This document shows positions 27,031 to 35,645 of a stretch of DNA of 64,000 bases, piece by piece. The DNA is from Flavobacteriia bacterium. GTDB lineage: Bacteria > Bacteroidota > Bacteroidia > Flavobacteriales > Schleiferiaceae. Each line of letters begins with the position of its first letter. The stretch's first letter is position 1. A program made the position numbers and the translations under genes. The stretch lies in NCBI GenBank assembly GCA_013373425.1, contig JABXHW010000017.1, forward strand, positions 40,361 through 104,360, read 5' to 3'. Below the pieces are notes generated by a model. The model saw only the letters and a program-made list of their open reading frames with translations, ran no database searches and was not told the DNA's origin.

Positions 27031-28416
27031 ATGTCAACACAAGATTTGGACTTTAGCGCGTTTTCAGCGTTGAAAAAATCAGACTGGCTTGGTCAGATAG
27101 AAAAAGAACTCAGAGGCAAGCCCTTTGAATCCATGCTGACCGAAATCGAACCAGGCATCGTATTGCAGCCCGCTTATACTAAAGAAGATGTTGGAGAGAT
27201 CACTCCATTACCTCCTCGAGCTCAAGATCACTTAGACTTAGTTGAGGCTGTTGAAGTGAGCAATGGCGAGGCTCAAAATAAAGTGCTTCTAGACTTACTC
27301 AACCGTGGAGCCAGCTCGCTTCTACTATTCTTGCAAGAGGGAGTTAATCTGAGTGATTTGCTGAAAGATGTGCTCATACAACACATCTCGGTACACTACG
27401 TAGTTGAAGGCAATGGCAAATCCATCCTCGATCAGCTGGAGAAAATCGTAGCTGAGCGTCAACTCGACCCGAGCACCATCCGAGGTTCTATCAATATTGA
27501 TCCATTTGAGAATTTGGCCCGAACCGGTTCTTGGTTCAAATCAGAGACTGAAGATTTAGCAAACATTGAGGCCATTTCTAACAGTTCACTGACACGCATG
27601 AAAACCATGTGCGTGAATGCCAACATTTATCACAATTCGGGCGGCTGTACGACTACAGAACTTGCTGTAGCTCTTGCTCACGCGAATGAATATCTGGCGA
27701 GATTCAACAACGCCTCCGATCGTATCTGGATGAATTTAGCAATCGGTAGAAACTACCTTGTTGAAATCGCAAAGTTCAGAGCGATGCGCCTCCTTTGGGC
27801 GAAAGTTTCCGAGGCTTACAACTCGAATGCCCCACTTCAGATTTCCGCTGAAACCGGACTTAGAAACAAAACGATATACGACCCAAATGTCAATATGCTT
27901 CGCACCACTACGGAAGCCTTGAGTGCTATGGTGGGTGGCGTAGATGAAGTTTGTGTATACCCTTACGATATCACGTTCCGTGAATCGACTTCACTTGCAA
28001 AACGAGTAGCTCGCAATCAAAGCTTAGTGATGCAATATGAAGCATTCGCTACCAAAGTGAACGATCCTGCAGCCGGATCCTATGCAATCGAGAATTTGAC
28101 ACAACAGCTGTGTGCAAAGGCTTGGAAGAAGTTCCAATCCATTGAAGCGCAAGGCGGGTATCTCGAGGCTTTGAAATCTGGATTTATTCAGGAGATGATT
28201 GATGGAGATGCTGCAGATGAGCAAGCGAAATTCGACAGCGGAGAAATCACCTTGGTGGGCACAAATAAGTTTCCAAATCAAGACGAGAAAATGGCGGAGC
28301 AAGTGAACCTTCCGCTGTACAGTCCAGACCGTGGCGGTGAAGTTGTTCAGCGACTCATCCCTATGCGACTTGCACAGAAAATGGAACGCGAACGTCTAAA
28401 CGCCGAGCAATCATGA
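27031..28416 (+). CDS. mutA: Methylmalonyl-CoA mutase small subunit
   Basis: Beta subunit of the adenosylcobalamin-dependent mutase that interconverts succinyl-CoA and methylmalonyl-CoA. From the ATG at 27031 it has 461 residues; the upstream TTG lies in the promoter box. It covers the TIM-barrel substrate domain (for example [20 protein letters not shown] and [13 protein letters not shown]) but stops before a cobalamin domain. This short form is usual in Bacteroidota, where the partner MutB carries the B12 site. Its stop overlaps the mutB ATG (ATGA), so the two subunits are coupled. Confidence 0.95.
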   Translation: MSTQDLDFSAFSALKKSDWLGQIEKELRGKPFESMLTEIEPGIVLQPAYTKEDVGEITPLPPRAQDHLDLVEAVEVSNGEAQNKVLLDLLNRGASSLLLFLQEGVNLSDLLKDVLIQHISVHYVVEGNGKSILDQLEKIVAERQLDPSTIRGSINIDPFENLARTGSWFKSETEDLANIEAISNSSLTRMKTMCVNANIYHNSGGCTTTELAVALAHANEYLARFNNASDRIWMNLAIGRNYLVEIAKFRAMRLLWAKVSEAYNSNAPLQISAETGLRNKTIYDPNVNMLRTTTEALSAMVGGVDEVCVYPYDITFRESTSLAKRVARNQSLVMQYEAFATKVNDPAAGSYAIENLTQQLCAKAWKKFQSIEAQGGYLEALKSGFIQEMIDGDAADEQAKFDSGEITLVGTNKFPNQDEKMAEQVNLPLYSPDRGGEVVQRLIPMRLAQKMERERLNAEQS

Positions 28417-30551
28417 GTAGAGTAGATTTCAGCACAACCGACTGGAGCTCGCCGAAAGTGAACGTCAAAGCGACATCGGATAAAGAACTTTGGGAGACTC
28501 CAGAAACCATCAAGATTAAAGGGGCATACCATGAGGAGGACTCTAAAGAGCTTGGCCACCTCGACTATGTTGCGGGGATTGCGCCTTACTTGCGTGGACC
28601 CTACGGCTCAATGTATGTAAGTCGACCATGGACCATCCGACAGTATGCGGGATTCTCAACAGCTGAGGAGTCGAACGCATTCTATCGCCGAAACCTAGCA
28701 GCAGGTCAGAAAGGACTTTCGGTTGCATTTGACTTGGCAACTCACAGGGGATATGATTCAGACCATCCTCGCGTGGTGGGTGATGTAGGCAAAGCCGGCG
28801 TGGCAATCGACTCGGTGGAAGACATGAAGGTGCTCTTTGATCAGATTCCTTTGGATGAGATGTCGGTGTCTATGACCATGAACGGAGCTGTAATTCCAAT
28901 TATGGCCTTTTATATCGCTGCAGCTGAAGAGCAAGGTGTAAAACCAGAGCAACTTTCGGGAACGATTCAAAATGACATCCTGAAGGAATTCATGGTGAGG
29001 AATACATACATATATCCTCCCAAACACAGCATGAAAATTATCGCTGACATCTTCGAGTATACTTCGAAGAACATGCCGCGATTCAACTCAATTTCCATCT
29101 CAGGCTATCACATGCAAGAGGCTGGAGCAACAGCCGATTTGGAATTAGCCTATACCCTCGCCGATGGATTGGAATATATCCGTACTGGTCTTGCCGCTGG
29201 GATTGATATCGACAATTTTGCTCCGCGCCTTAGTTTCTTCTGGGCCATCGGAATGAATCACTTTATGGAGATTGCCAAGATGCGTGCAGCGCGTATGATC
29301 TGGGCAAAACTCGTGAGTGAATTCAACCCGAAAAATGCCAAATCAATGGCGTTGAGGACTCACTCTCAAACTTCAGGATGGAGTTTGACGGAGCAAGATC
29401 CGTATAACAACGTAGCCAGAACGAGCATTGAAGCATTGGCCGCAGCATTCGGTGGAACACAGAGTTTGCACACTAACGCATTAGACGAGGCTATTGCGCT
29501 TCCTACTGATTTTTCTGCACGTATCGCACGAAATACACAACTTCACTTGCAGTTGGAAACCGGCATTACCAAAACCGTCGATCCATGGGGAGGTAGCCAT
29601 TATGTTGAAAAGCTAACCAAGGAAATTGCCGATAAAGCTTGGGCACTTATTCAAGAGGTTGAAGAGCACGGCGGCATGACCAAAGCGATAGAGGCCGGCA
29701 TACCAAAGATGAGAATTGAGGAAGCTGCTGCAAGAAAGCAAGCACGTATTGATTCTGGATCCGATATCATCGTAGGAGTCAATGCATTCCTACCCGACTC
29801 CATCGACCCTATTGATATTCTCGAAGTTGACAATACCAAGGTGCTCCATTCACAAATTGAGCGCTTGAAAGAACTTAGAGACAAGCGCGATGATGCTGCA
29901 GTAAATGCATCACTAGAAGCACTCACCAAAGCTGCTGAATCAGGAAATGGAAATCTGCTTGCTCTAGCCGTTGAAGCCGCACGCAATCGTGCGAGTCTTG
30001 GCGAGATTAGCGATGCGATGGAAAAGGTATTTGGTAGATATACTGCGACCATCCACTCTATTGCAGGGGTATATGCCAGTGAGATTAAATCCAATCCAAT
30101 GTTCGAAGAAGCACGAAACAAGGCAGAAGAATTTGCAAAATTGGAAGGACGTCGTCCTAGAATTATGGTTGCGAAAATGGGCCAAGACGGTCACGATCGC
30201 GGCGCTAAGGTAGTAGCCACCAGTTTTGCGGACCTCGGATTTGATGTAGACATCGGACCGCTTTTCCAGACACCCGCAGAAGCCGCTAGACAGGCCGTTG
30301 AAAACGACGTGCACATCCTTGGTGTGAGCTCATTGGCTGCGGGACATAAAACACTAGTTCCGCAGGTCATTGAGGAACTCGCCAAACTGGGCCGAGAAGA
30401 CATCATGGTCGTTGTTGGCGGTGTGATCCCGCAACAAGACTACAGCTTCCTATATGATGCAGGTGTAGTTGGAATCTTTGGTCCGGGTACCATGATTGCC
30501 AAAGCTGCAGGCAGTATACTAGATGTGATGATAGAATCGCGAAAAGACTAA
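28413..30551 (+). CDS. mutB: Methylmalonyl-CoA mutase large (catalytic) subunit
   Basis: Catalytic subunit of 712 residues. The N-terminal TIM barrel has [20 protein letters not shown] near 70-90 and [20 protein letters not shown] near 230. The C-terminal cobalamin domain has the DxHxxG motif in [13 protein letters not shown] (about 590) and GGVIPQQDY further on. With MutA it carries out the radical rearrangement used in propionate metabolism. It overlaps mutA by 4 bases. A bidirectional terminator follows directly. Its GTPase partner MeaB is encoded 1.6 kb downstream on the same strand, beyond the opposing SatD-DUF3307 pair. The epimerase is not in the window. Confidence 0.98.
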   Translation: MSRVDFSTTDWSSPKVNVKATSDKELWETPETIKIKGAYHEEDSKELGHLDYVAGIAPYLRGPYGSMYVSRPWTIRQYAGFSTAEESNAFYRRNLAAGQKGLSVAFDLATHRGYDSDHPRVVGDVGKAGVAIDSVEDMKVLFDQIPLDEMSVSMTMNGAVIPIMAFYIAAAEEQGVKPEQLSGTIQNDILKEFMVRNTYIYPPKHSMKIIADIFEYTSKNMPRFNSISISGYHMQEAGATADLELAYTLADGLEYIRTGLAAGIDIDNFAPRLSFFWAIGMNHFMEIAKMRAARMIWAKLVSEFNPKNAKSMALRTHSQTSGWSLTEQDPYNNVARTSIEALAAAFGGTQSLHTNALDEAIALPTDFSARIARNTQLHLQLETGITKTVDPWGGSHYVEKLTKEIADKAWALIQEVEEHGGMTKAIEAGIPKMRIEEAAARKQARIDSGSDIIVGVNAFLPDSIDPIDILEVDNTKVLHSQIERLKELRDKRDDAAVNASLEALTKAAESGNGNLLALAVEAARNRASLGEISDAMEKVFGRYTATIHSIAGVYASEIKSNPMFEEARNKAEEFAKLEGRRPRIMVAKMGQDGHDRGAKVVATSFADLGFDVDIGPLFQTPAEAARQAVENDVHILGVSSLAAGHKTLVPQVIEELAKLGREDIMVVVGGVIPQQDYSFLYDAGVVGIFGPGTMIAKAAGSILDVMIESRKD

Positions 30552-30556
30552 AGAAG

Positions 30557-30583
30557 AAGGTGCATCGATCGGTGCACCTTTTT
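30557..30583. terminator. Bidirectional rho-independent terminator
   Basis: An 8-bp stem (AAGGTGCA 30557-30564 / TGCACCTT 30573-30580) is followed by T's on the plus strand. A-rich sequence on the left gives T's on the minus strand. It separates converging mutB and the DUF3307 gene and overlaps the stop of the latter. Confidence 0.85.
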
Positions 30584-31364
30584 ACATCCCTGAGTTCACG
30601 TAGATTGACACGTTCAAAAAGAACAGTCCCGTTATAATCGCGATGGTGAAGCTCAGCAATGAACCCAAGAGCATATACTCTGTGAGTTTTCTATTGCGCG
30701 CCGTGGATAAATCGCTGAATCTGAACACAGATTTGGCAGTTATCAGAAATCCAATGGCCGCCCATTGACTAAAGACTATAAAGAGGAAAACCAAGAGTCG
30801 CTCTAGAATCCCAATGTACATTCCAGCCTTCGCAAGTGAAGCCTCTTCGTCGGCATCGCTACCTGGAGAAGCCTGTAGGGAAACCGAGGATCGTGAATCT
30901 TCCGCCAAATCATTACTCCATTTACCGAGAACAACCTTTATCAGCACCGAGCTCACAAATGTGAGTATGGACAAGCTGAGTGCCAATGCTCCTATCAATA
31001 CAGGCGGAAACTGGATGTCTTCTGGCGCAGTGAACCCTCCAACGTGATATGCGAGAAAGGCAATCACTGCAAAGTGAAGCAATTGATCAATTGCGAAGAT
31101 TGCCACACTATTCTTGCCGTTATTCAGGGTGGATTTCATGCCATCAATTAAATAATGACTGACGGGAATTACGACCCAGAACAGCCAATACGCTCTCGGA
31201 TCGAGAAACAATATCGCTACCAATAGGAAGTGAATGATACTATGTAAGATGAGATAAATAGAGCGAAATCCTTTATCCTCCTTATCCTTCACCCAGCTCT
31301 TTGGTTGAATTAAAAAGTCACCAACGACATGAGCGAGCAATAAAGGGATAATCAAACTAAGCAT
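30582..31364 (-). CDS. DUF3307 domain-containing membrane protein
   Basis: Polytopic inner-membrane protein of 260 residues with about seven hydrophobic segments. The N-terminal half carries the DUF3307 pattern: polar residues inside or beside helices, with HVVGDFLIQPKSW (12-24), LHSIIHFLL (about 40-48), SHYLIDGMK (about 69-77) and DQLLHF (about 93-98). The repeated His/Asp residues suggest a metal site or intramembrane active site, but this is inference and no activity is known. A charged Ser/Glu-rich loop (about 152-175) separates the C-terminal helices. It overlaps the satD gene by 8 bases, so expression is coupled. Confidence 0.85.
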   Translation of the reverse strand: MLSLIIPLLLAHVVGDFLIQPKSWVKDKEDKGFRSIYLILHSIIHFLLVAILFLDPRAYWLFWVVIPVSHYLIDGMKSTLNNGKNSVAIFAIDQLLHFAVIAFLAYHVGGFTAPEDIQFPPVLIGALALSLSILTFVSSVLIKVVLGKWSNDLAEDSRSSVSLQASPGSDADEEASLAKAGMYIGILERLLVFLFIVFSQWAAIGFLITAKSVFRFSDLSTARNRKLTEYMLLGSLLSFTIAIITGLFFLNVSIYVNSGM

Positions 31365-31974
31365 AGAGCATATTCAGATGTGTATTGTAGTATTTCAATA
31401 TCCGATAAATATCATCAACGCCTGATCTTTTCAATGTATCACTAACAGTAGACTGCGACTTCCCAAGCGCCTCGGCAAGATCACTTTGATTGATTTCAGG
31501 GTGTTCGAGCTTGTGCGTAACTGTCTCTGCTACAACAGGTGACCATTTCCGTGTGACACGTTCGGATAATTTGAGCATTAAATTGATTGGCTCATCAAAA
31601 GCACTTCGACCCGAATCCACTTGAACCGCTCCTTTCTTGAGCGCTTCAAAGGCTGATCCCGATCGAACATAAGCCGAGCCATTAGATTCGGCGACGCGAT
31701 CCGAATGATAGGTTTCTTCGCCCAATCCTATGGCTATCCGGACATCAAACTTACCCGCCGCAAGCATGTGGGCGCGCAATCTGAAAGCTACATTCAAAGC
31801 GTTCTCGGCATCCGTTCTAAGCTGAAAGCTATCACCTCGATAAACATTCCAATCCATCCCTTCCTGGCCGAAGCGAGATAAAAACGACTTCAGAGGAACG
31901 AGCCATTCTTCAACTTCGGCCTTCCTCGAAGCCACCACATCACCAACCAACACGGCCACCCATCTCTTTTCCAT
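31357..31974 (-). CDS. SatD family protein: cyclase-fold-like domain plus C-terminal helix-turn-helix
   Basis: A 205-residue protein starting at the ATG at 31974 (MEKRWVAVLVGDVVASRK); a TTG two codons earlier is less likely. The N-terminal part resembles the class III nucleotide-cyclase/GGDEF fold in motif order: GDVVASR, then YRGDSFQL, an AENALNVAFRLRAHM helix, RIAIGLGEE and GSAYVRSGSAFEALKKG. Residues about 163-183 (QSDLAEALGKSQSTVSDTLK) form a clear helix-turn-helix. It overlaps the DUF3307 gene by 8 bases, a pairing that recurs in Bacteroidota. The promoter region carries two copies of a 20-base dyad, fitting autoregulation. The link of the N-terminal fold to cyclases is my inference. Confidence 0.82.
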   Translation of the reverse strand: MEKRWVAVLVGDVVASRKAEVEEWLVPLKSFLSRFGQEGMDWNVYRGDSFQLRTDAENALNVAFRLRAHMLAAGKFDVRIAIGLGEETYHSDRVAESNGSAYVRSGSAFEALKKGAVQVDSGRSAFDEPINLMLKLSERVTRKWSPVVAETVTHKLEHPEINQSDLAEALGKSQSTVSDTLKRSGVDDIYRILKYYNTHLNMLYA

Positions 31975-31977
31975 ACT

Positions 31978-32007
31978 CAAATATCGTACTTTTAATCGAT
32001 ATTTAAA
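31978..32007 (-). promoter_or_regulatory. satD promoter (TTTA-N18-GATATTTG)
   Basis: Minus strand: TTTA at 32004-32007 and, 18 bases on, GATATTTG at 31978-31985, one mismatch from TAnnTTTG. The box ends 3 bases before the satD ATG. Operator copy 1 (31982-32001) covers the box and spacer. Confidence 0.5.
31982..32001. repeat. Operator-like repeat, copy 1 (TATCGTACTTTTAATCGATA)
   Basis: A 20-base element with inverted half-sites TATCG/CGATA. It lies over the predicted satD -7 box and spacer. It matches copy 2 at 32010-32029 in 18 of 20 positions. Confidence 0.75.
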
Positions 32008-32009
32008 AT

Positions 32010-32029
32010 TATCGTATTATTAATCGATA
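32010..32029. repeat. Operator-like repeat, copy 2 (TATCGTATTATTAATCGATA)
   Basis: The second copy is offset by 28 bases (about 2.7 helical turns) and lies just upstream of the predicted satD -33 element. Conserved half-sites with a variable core are typical of a dimeric regulator's binding site. The SatD helix-turn-helix is the obvious candidate ligand. Confidence 0.75.
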
Positions 32030-32161
32030 AATATAAGGATGACAATACGGAAGTGCACAGGAGCCGCATGTGTGTAGGTCATTGGCCTGTAACGATGAGA
32101 ACTGTCCGACTTCCCTACGTCTTCACGTCCACGCGTATGTAAATCTTGCGCCTCCCTTTTG

Positions 32162-32169
32162 TACTTTTG
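32162..32169 (+). promoter_or_regulatory. meaB -7 promoter box (TACTTTTG), predicted leaderless
   Basis: Exact TAnnTTTG ending 5 bases before the chosen meaB ATG (32175). Transcription would begin one or two bases before that ATG. The -33 element is weak (TTG at 32146-32148, spacing 13). Confidence 0.5.
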
Positions 32170-32174
32170 GTCAC

Positions 32175-33239
32175 ATGTCGACCTCAAAGAAGAAAAGTGC
32201 ATTATCTGAAGTTCCCGGGGTGGAAGGTCAGTCGAGTTTGAATCCCAATCTTTCCAAACTCCGTCGGCAGAAAGCTGTCGTAAATAATGATCAACTATTC
32301 GACGGAATCCGCAACGGTGACAGAACCTCACTTTCGCGTGCAATAACTCTAGTTGAATCCACTCGACCAGAAGACTTCATGCTCGCAGATGACATCGTAC
32401 AGAGGTGCCTGCCTCATACTGGAAATAGTATTCGTATCGGAATTACCGGAGTTCCCGGCGTTGGAAAGAGTACGTTCATCGAATCCTTCGGACTTCAATG
32501 GATTGAGCGTAACCACAAAGTTGCCGTTCTTGCTGTCGACCCCAGCTCCGCCAAAACAGGTGGGAGCATTTTAGGGGACAAAACAAGAATGAATGCACTT
32601 TCTCAAAATGTGTCAGCTTTCATCCGTCCCAGCCCAAGTGCCGGAAGTTTAGGTGGGGTGGCACGCAAAACGAGAGAAACAATCATGCTTTGCGAAGCCG
32701 CTGGATATGACGTGATTTTAGTGGAAACAGTAGGCGTTGGACAGAGTGAGATTGCTGTTAAACGCATGGTAGATCTTTTTGCATTACTCCTACTTCCAGG
32801 CGCTGGCGACGAGCTCCAAGGCATCAAGCGAGGTATCATGGAAATGGGCGATTTAATCCTGCTCAATAAAGCCGATGGTGGTCAAGAGCGTAAAGCAGAG
32901 CTAGCATCCGCAGAGGTCAGAAGAGCCTTGAAGCTGTATCCAGAAGACCCAAGAGGTTGGACCGTTCCAGTAAAGCCGATCTCTGCAATAGAGAACACGG
33001 GAATCTCAGATGCTATCGAAGAAGTTGAGAAGTATCAGCGTCACATGCAGATAAAGGGCTATTGGGACCAAACCAGAAAGGATCAGTCGATGTGGTGGTT
33101 CGATGACACGGTTGGAGAACTCATCTACGCCCATTGGATGAGTGAAGCGAGTAATCAGAAGAAATATGAAGATTTGAAGGCAGCGGTAGAAAATGGAACG
33201 ATGAGTCCACTTATGGCTGCCAGAAAGCTCTTGAGCTAA
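32175..33239 (+). CDS. meaB: Methylmalonyl-CoA mutase-associated GTPase MeaB (ArgK/MMAA)
   Basis: G3E-family GTPase that loads and protects the cobalamin cofactor of methylmalonyl-CoA mutase. It has 354 residues from the ATG at 32175; an upstream in-frame ATG at 32070 adds 35 residues that are unlike the family and contain the promoter box. Motifs: Walker A GVPGVGKST (92-100), DPSSAKTGGSILGDKTRM (switch I region), ETVGVGQSE (switch II) and NKADGG (base recognition). The C-terminal part has a helical extension used for dimerisation. It lies downstream of mutAB on the same strand, after the SatD-DUF3307 pair. Confidence 0.95.
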   Translation: MSTSKKKSALSEVPGVEGQSSLNPNLSKLRRQKAVVNNDQLFDGIRNGDRTSLSRAITLVESTRPEDFMLADDIVQRCLPHTGNSIRIGITGVPGVGKSTFIESFGLQWIERNHKVAVLAVDPSSAKTGGSILGDKTRMNALSQNVSAFIRPSPSAGSLGGVARKTRETIMLCEAAGYDVILVETVGVGQSEIAVKRMVDLFALLLLPGAGDELQGIKRGIMEMGDLILLNKADGGQERKAELASAEVRRALKLYPEDPRGWTVPVKPISAIENTGISDAIEEVEKYQRHMQIKGYWDQTRKDQSMWWFDDTVGELIYAHWMSEASNQKKYEDLKAAVENGTMSPLMAARKLLS

Positions 33240-33243
33240 TCAA

Positions 33244-33765
33244 CTAGAACTCCTTGTAGGCCTCTGTTTTCAAGAAGTGAATCGCATTCTTTGTTGGGAA
33301 CGTCCCCAAGCTCATTGCGTGCTCCAAAATCTTCTTAGAAAGATCAGCACCTGAAGAACCAGGCTCCATTGTAGAGGCGGTCTTATTGATAATGCTCACA
33401 GTAGCTGATTTTGCTGTAACTACCATTTGCCATGCATCTTCCGACATGTATATCTGCTGACTCAAGTTATACTCGAATTCAGAGCGGATGGTCTTCAATA
33501 ACAAAGTCTGATATTCAACTGCGTTCAATCCCTTTGAAGGAGTTCTAACCAACAAACTGTTGGGTGTAATTCTTTCTAAGAAAAGAGTAACACGCTCATA
33601 GGCCTGCATACGAATAGGAAGCGATTGCTTCTGAGTTTCTTTCTTGAGATAGTAGCGGCGTCGGTTCTCTTCATTTTCAGTAAAACTCGACAACATCAGG
33701 TACGTCAACAACAGCATTAGCAATGCCGGAGCGAGATATTTCAGAATCTCAAGAAAGATATCCAT
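33244..33765 (-). CDS. DUF7935-like membrane-anchored protein
   Basis: A 173-residue protein from the ATG at 33765 (MDIFLEILKYLAPALLMLLL). The longer frame has no sensible N terminus. One transmembrane helix (about 9-27) is followed by a mostly helical cytoplasmic domain with QSLPIRMQAYERVTLFLERI, SEFEYNLSQQIYMSEDAW and a final ATKNAIHFLK-like stretch (here PTKNAIHFLKTEAYKEF). It looks like a widespread uncharacterised Bacteroidota family (DUF7935, named from memory). It converges with meaB, leaving only 4 bases between the stops. Function unknown. Confidence 0.65.
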   Translation of the reverse strand: MDIFLEILKYLAPALLMLLLTYLMLSSFTENEENRRRYYLKKETQKQSLPIRMQAYERVTLFLERITPNSLLVRTPSKGLNAVEYQTLLLKTIRSEFEYNLSQQIYMSEDAWQMVVTAKSATVSIINKTASTMEPGSSGADLSKKILEHAMSLGTFPTKNAIHFLKTEAYKEF

Positions 33766-34013
33766 AGAGTGCCTTTGATTAGATGGACAGCAAATATCGA
33801 AAAAAATGTACGGAGCGGAATTGTTTTCTGAACAGACAGTTAATCCTGTTCCCATGCGATCAATACAACAGAGTAAATAACGTGTATTCCCCGCGAATAG
33901 CACGTTGACCGTCATGAAAAAGCCGGAGTTGACCGATGCTGTTCGCCAGGACTAACGTCCTACCCCTCCCCACATTCAAATTACGGAGATTCGAAATGCC
34001 ATCCCAATTGTAA

Positions 34014-34040
34014 CCGTTTACTTCCGTTTATATCCGTTTA
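34014..34040 (+). repeat. Three direct copies of CCGTTTA at a 10-base period
   Basis: CCGTTTA at 34014-34020, 34024-34030 and 34034-34040, one helical turn apart, so all three face the same side of the DNA. This resembles a binding array for a regulator. No known family site is matched with certainty. Confidence 0.8.
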
Positions 34041-34130
34041 ACTACACTTAAGATTCTGAGATTCACTTCGATTTATCTTGCTTCACTAACTTGAGACTAG
34101 GGCGGGGTTTGGACCCCCATTAAAGATCCT

Positions 34131-34225
34131 TCCAGCTTTCCAGTTGTCCAATCTTCCAGAAGCCCCCCCCTCCAACCTTCAGTCCTCATACTGTCCAGCT
34201 CTCCGGTTGTCCAGCCGTCCTCCCC
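34131..34225 (-). repeat. Degenerate 8-base periodic repeat (TCCAGTTG), blocks 1 and 2
   Basis: Units TCCAGCTT, TCCAGTTG, TCCAATCT, TCCAGAAG run in register at 34131-34162. TCCAGCTC, TCCGGTTG, TCCAGCCG, TCCTCCCC run in register at 34194-34225. The other strand reads CAACTGGA. The period of 8 is not coding. Confidence 0.85.
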
Positions 34226-34255
34226 TATTCCTCCATCTGGCCCAATTAATAAACT

Positions 34256-34273
34256 GTCGGGTTACCACCCGAC
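34256..34273. repeat. Perfect hairpin between octamer blocks
   Basis: GTCGGGT-TACC-ACCCGAC: 7-bp stem, 4-base loop, no T-run on either side. It could be a protein site or an RNA hairpin; it is not a terminator by the usual criteria. Confidence 0.7.
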
Positions 34274-34335
34274 GCTAGAGGAAATGACATCTATCAGCCC
34301 ACACTCTAATCTTAGAATATTTCACTTCTCCATCT

Positions 34336-34399
34336 TCCAGAAGTCCAGCCCTCCAATTGCCCAGTTCTCCAGTTGTCCAGTTTTCCATCCCACCAGCTC
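34336..34399 (-). repeat. Degenerate 8-base periodic repeat (TCCAGTTG), block 3
   Basis: Eight consecutive units in perfect 8-base register: TCCAGAAG, TCCAGCCC, TCCAATTG, CCCAGTTC, TCCAGTTG, TCCAGTTT, TCCATCCC, ACCAGCTC. It is the longest block and ends 20 bases before the aminotransferase -7 box. Confidence 0.88.
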
Positions 34400-34418
34400 T
34401 CAGTTCCCCTTTTACCAT

Positions 34419-34426
34419 TACATTTG
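34419..34426 (+). promoter_or_regulatory. -7 promoter box (TACATTTG) of the aminotransferase-TrkH unit
   Basis: Exact TAnnTTTG, 19 bases before the ATG, predicting a leader of about 15 bases. No clear -33 element; the octamer repeat occupies that area. Confidence 0.55.
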
Positions 34427-34445
34427 TCTATATACTCGTTGAACT

Positions 34446-35642
34446 ATGACCAACATGCTCTCCGCACGTGTCCGTGCGTTAGAACTTCCGATGACGATTG
34501 AGATGTCTAAAAAGAGTCGTGAACTAGCGGCTAAAGGAGTAGACGTAATCAGTTTGAGTTTGGGCGAGCCCGACTTCGATACACCGGAATTTATCAAGGA
34601 AGCGGCCATTCAAGGCATCCGCGATAATTATAGTCACTACATGCCCGTACCGGGTTATGCAGATTTGCGCGAGGCCATTGCAGCTAAGTTCAAAAGGGAT
34701 AACGGTCTGGAGTATAGCGTTGATCAAATTGTAGTGTCAACCGGAGCCAAGCAAACATTGGCGAACCTCATGCTCAGTTTAATCGAGCCTGGCGACGAGG
34801 TACTTGTGCCCGCTCCATATTGGGTGAGCTATGTTGGTATGATTAAGTTCTGCGAAGGTGTTCCCAACATCATCGAAACAACTGTAGATTCCGGATATAA
34901 GATTTCACCCGAACAGCTGGACGCTGCAATTACGCCGCAGACCAGATTGATGGTGTTTTCTTCGCCAAATAACCCGTCTGGAGCGATGTACACACGTGAG
35001 GAGTTCGAAGCACTTGCAGAAGTGTTGAGAAGACATCCACAAGTATTCGTAATCGCCGATGAAATCTATGAGCACATCCAATACGGAACCGAGCACGTGA
35101 GCATTGCGTCACTCGAGGGCATGTACGACCGAACGGCTACCGTAAACGGCTTATCCAAAGGCTTCGCCATGACCGGCTGGAGAATTGGATTCGTAGGCTG
35201 TCCGGCTTGGCTAGCAAAGGCTTGCGATAAAATCCAAAGTCAGTTTACTAGCGGCACCAACAGTATCGCCCAACGTGCAGCCATTGCGGCCATGGAAGCT
35301 CAACCTTCTGATGTTCAATACATGGTTGACGCTTTCGCAGAAAGAAGAAAGTTCATGTTAGAGAACTTTGGAACGCTACCCGGGTTTAAGACAAGTAATC
35401 CGGAAGGTGCATTCTACATCTTCGCTAACGTAGATGAGCTCATCGGAAAATCAGCTGGTGACAAGGTGATGAAGGACGACATGGATCTCTGCTTGTACTT
35501 CTTGGAAGAAGGACATGTCAGCAGTGTTCCGGGTTCAGCATTTGGCCTTCCAGGTCATGTTCGATTCAGTTATGCCGCATCACTCGACGATCTCAATAAA
35601 GCGCACGAGAATTTGAAGCGCGCAATTCAACAACTCAAATAA
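34446..35642 (+). CDS. Pyridoxal-phosphate aminotransferase, aspartate aminotransferase type
   Basis: Class I/II aminotransferase (398 residues), subgroup Ib as in Thermus and Bacillus AspC/AspB. It moves the amino group between aspartate and 2-oxoglutarate, or acts on related substrates. Cofactor Lys238 is in GLSKGFAMTGWR, Asp205 in VIADEIYE pairs with the pyridine nitrogen, and SSPNNPSGAMY (172-182) forms the phosphate/substrate loop. The length is normal. trkH starts 4 bases after its stop, implying co-transcription. Kynurenine or prephenate aminotransferase activity is known for close relatives and cannot be excluded. Confidence 0.92.
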   Translation: MTNMLSARVRALELPMTIEMSKKSRELAAKGVDVISLSLGEPDFDTPEFIKEAAIQGIRDNYSHYMPVPGYADLREAIAAKFKRDNGLEYSVDQIVVSTGAKQTLANLMLSLIEPGDEVLVPAPYWVSYVGMIKFCEGVPNIIETTVDSGYKISPEQLDAAITPQTRLMVFSSPNNPSGAMYTREEFEALAEVLRRHPQVFVIADEIYEHIQYGTEHVSIASLEGMYDRTATVNGLSKGFAMTGWRIGFVGCPAWLAKACDKIQSQFTSGTNSIAQRAAIAAMEAQPSDVQYMVDAFAERRKFMLENFGTLPGFKTSNPEGAFYIFANVDELIGKSAGDKVMKDDMDLCLYFLEEGHVSSVPGSAFGLPGHVRFSYAASLDDLNKAHENLKRAIQQLK

Positions 35643-35645
35643 GAG

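Larger units (their letters stand above)
33766..34445. other. 680-bp non-coding stretch with periodic repeats
   Basis: No convincing coding frame, tRNA or other RNA was seen. It holds a triple CCGTTTA repeat with a 10-base period (34014-34040), three blocks of an 8-base degenerate repeat TCCAGTTG (34131-34162, 34194-34225, 34336-34399), an 18-base perfect hairpin (34256-34273), a C8 run (34163-34170) and the aminotransferase -7 box at the end. Confidence 0.7.

Noticed and set aside
30582..31974. SatD-DUF3307 as an antiviral CBASS/Pycsar system
   Set aside because: No canonical cyclase catalytic residues can be assigned with confidence and there are no other defence genes nearby. It is better described as an uncharacterised signalling pair.
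34163..34170. C8 tract as a phase-variation site
   Set aside because: It lies in non-coding DNA about 250 bases from the nearest -7 box, so a switch in expression is not evident.
34131..34399. CRISPR array
   Set aside because: The repeats are 8 bases long, contiguous and degenerate, with no spacers and no cas genes nearby.
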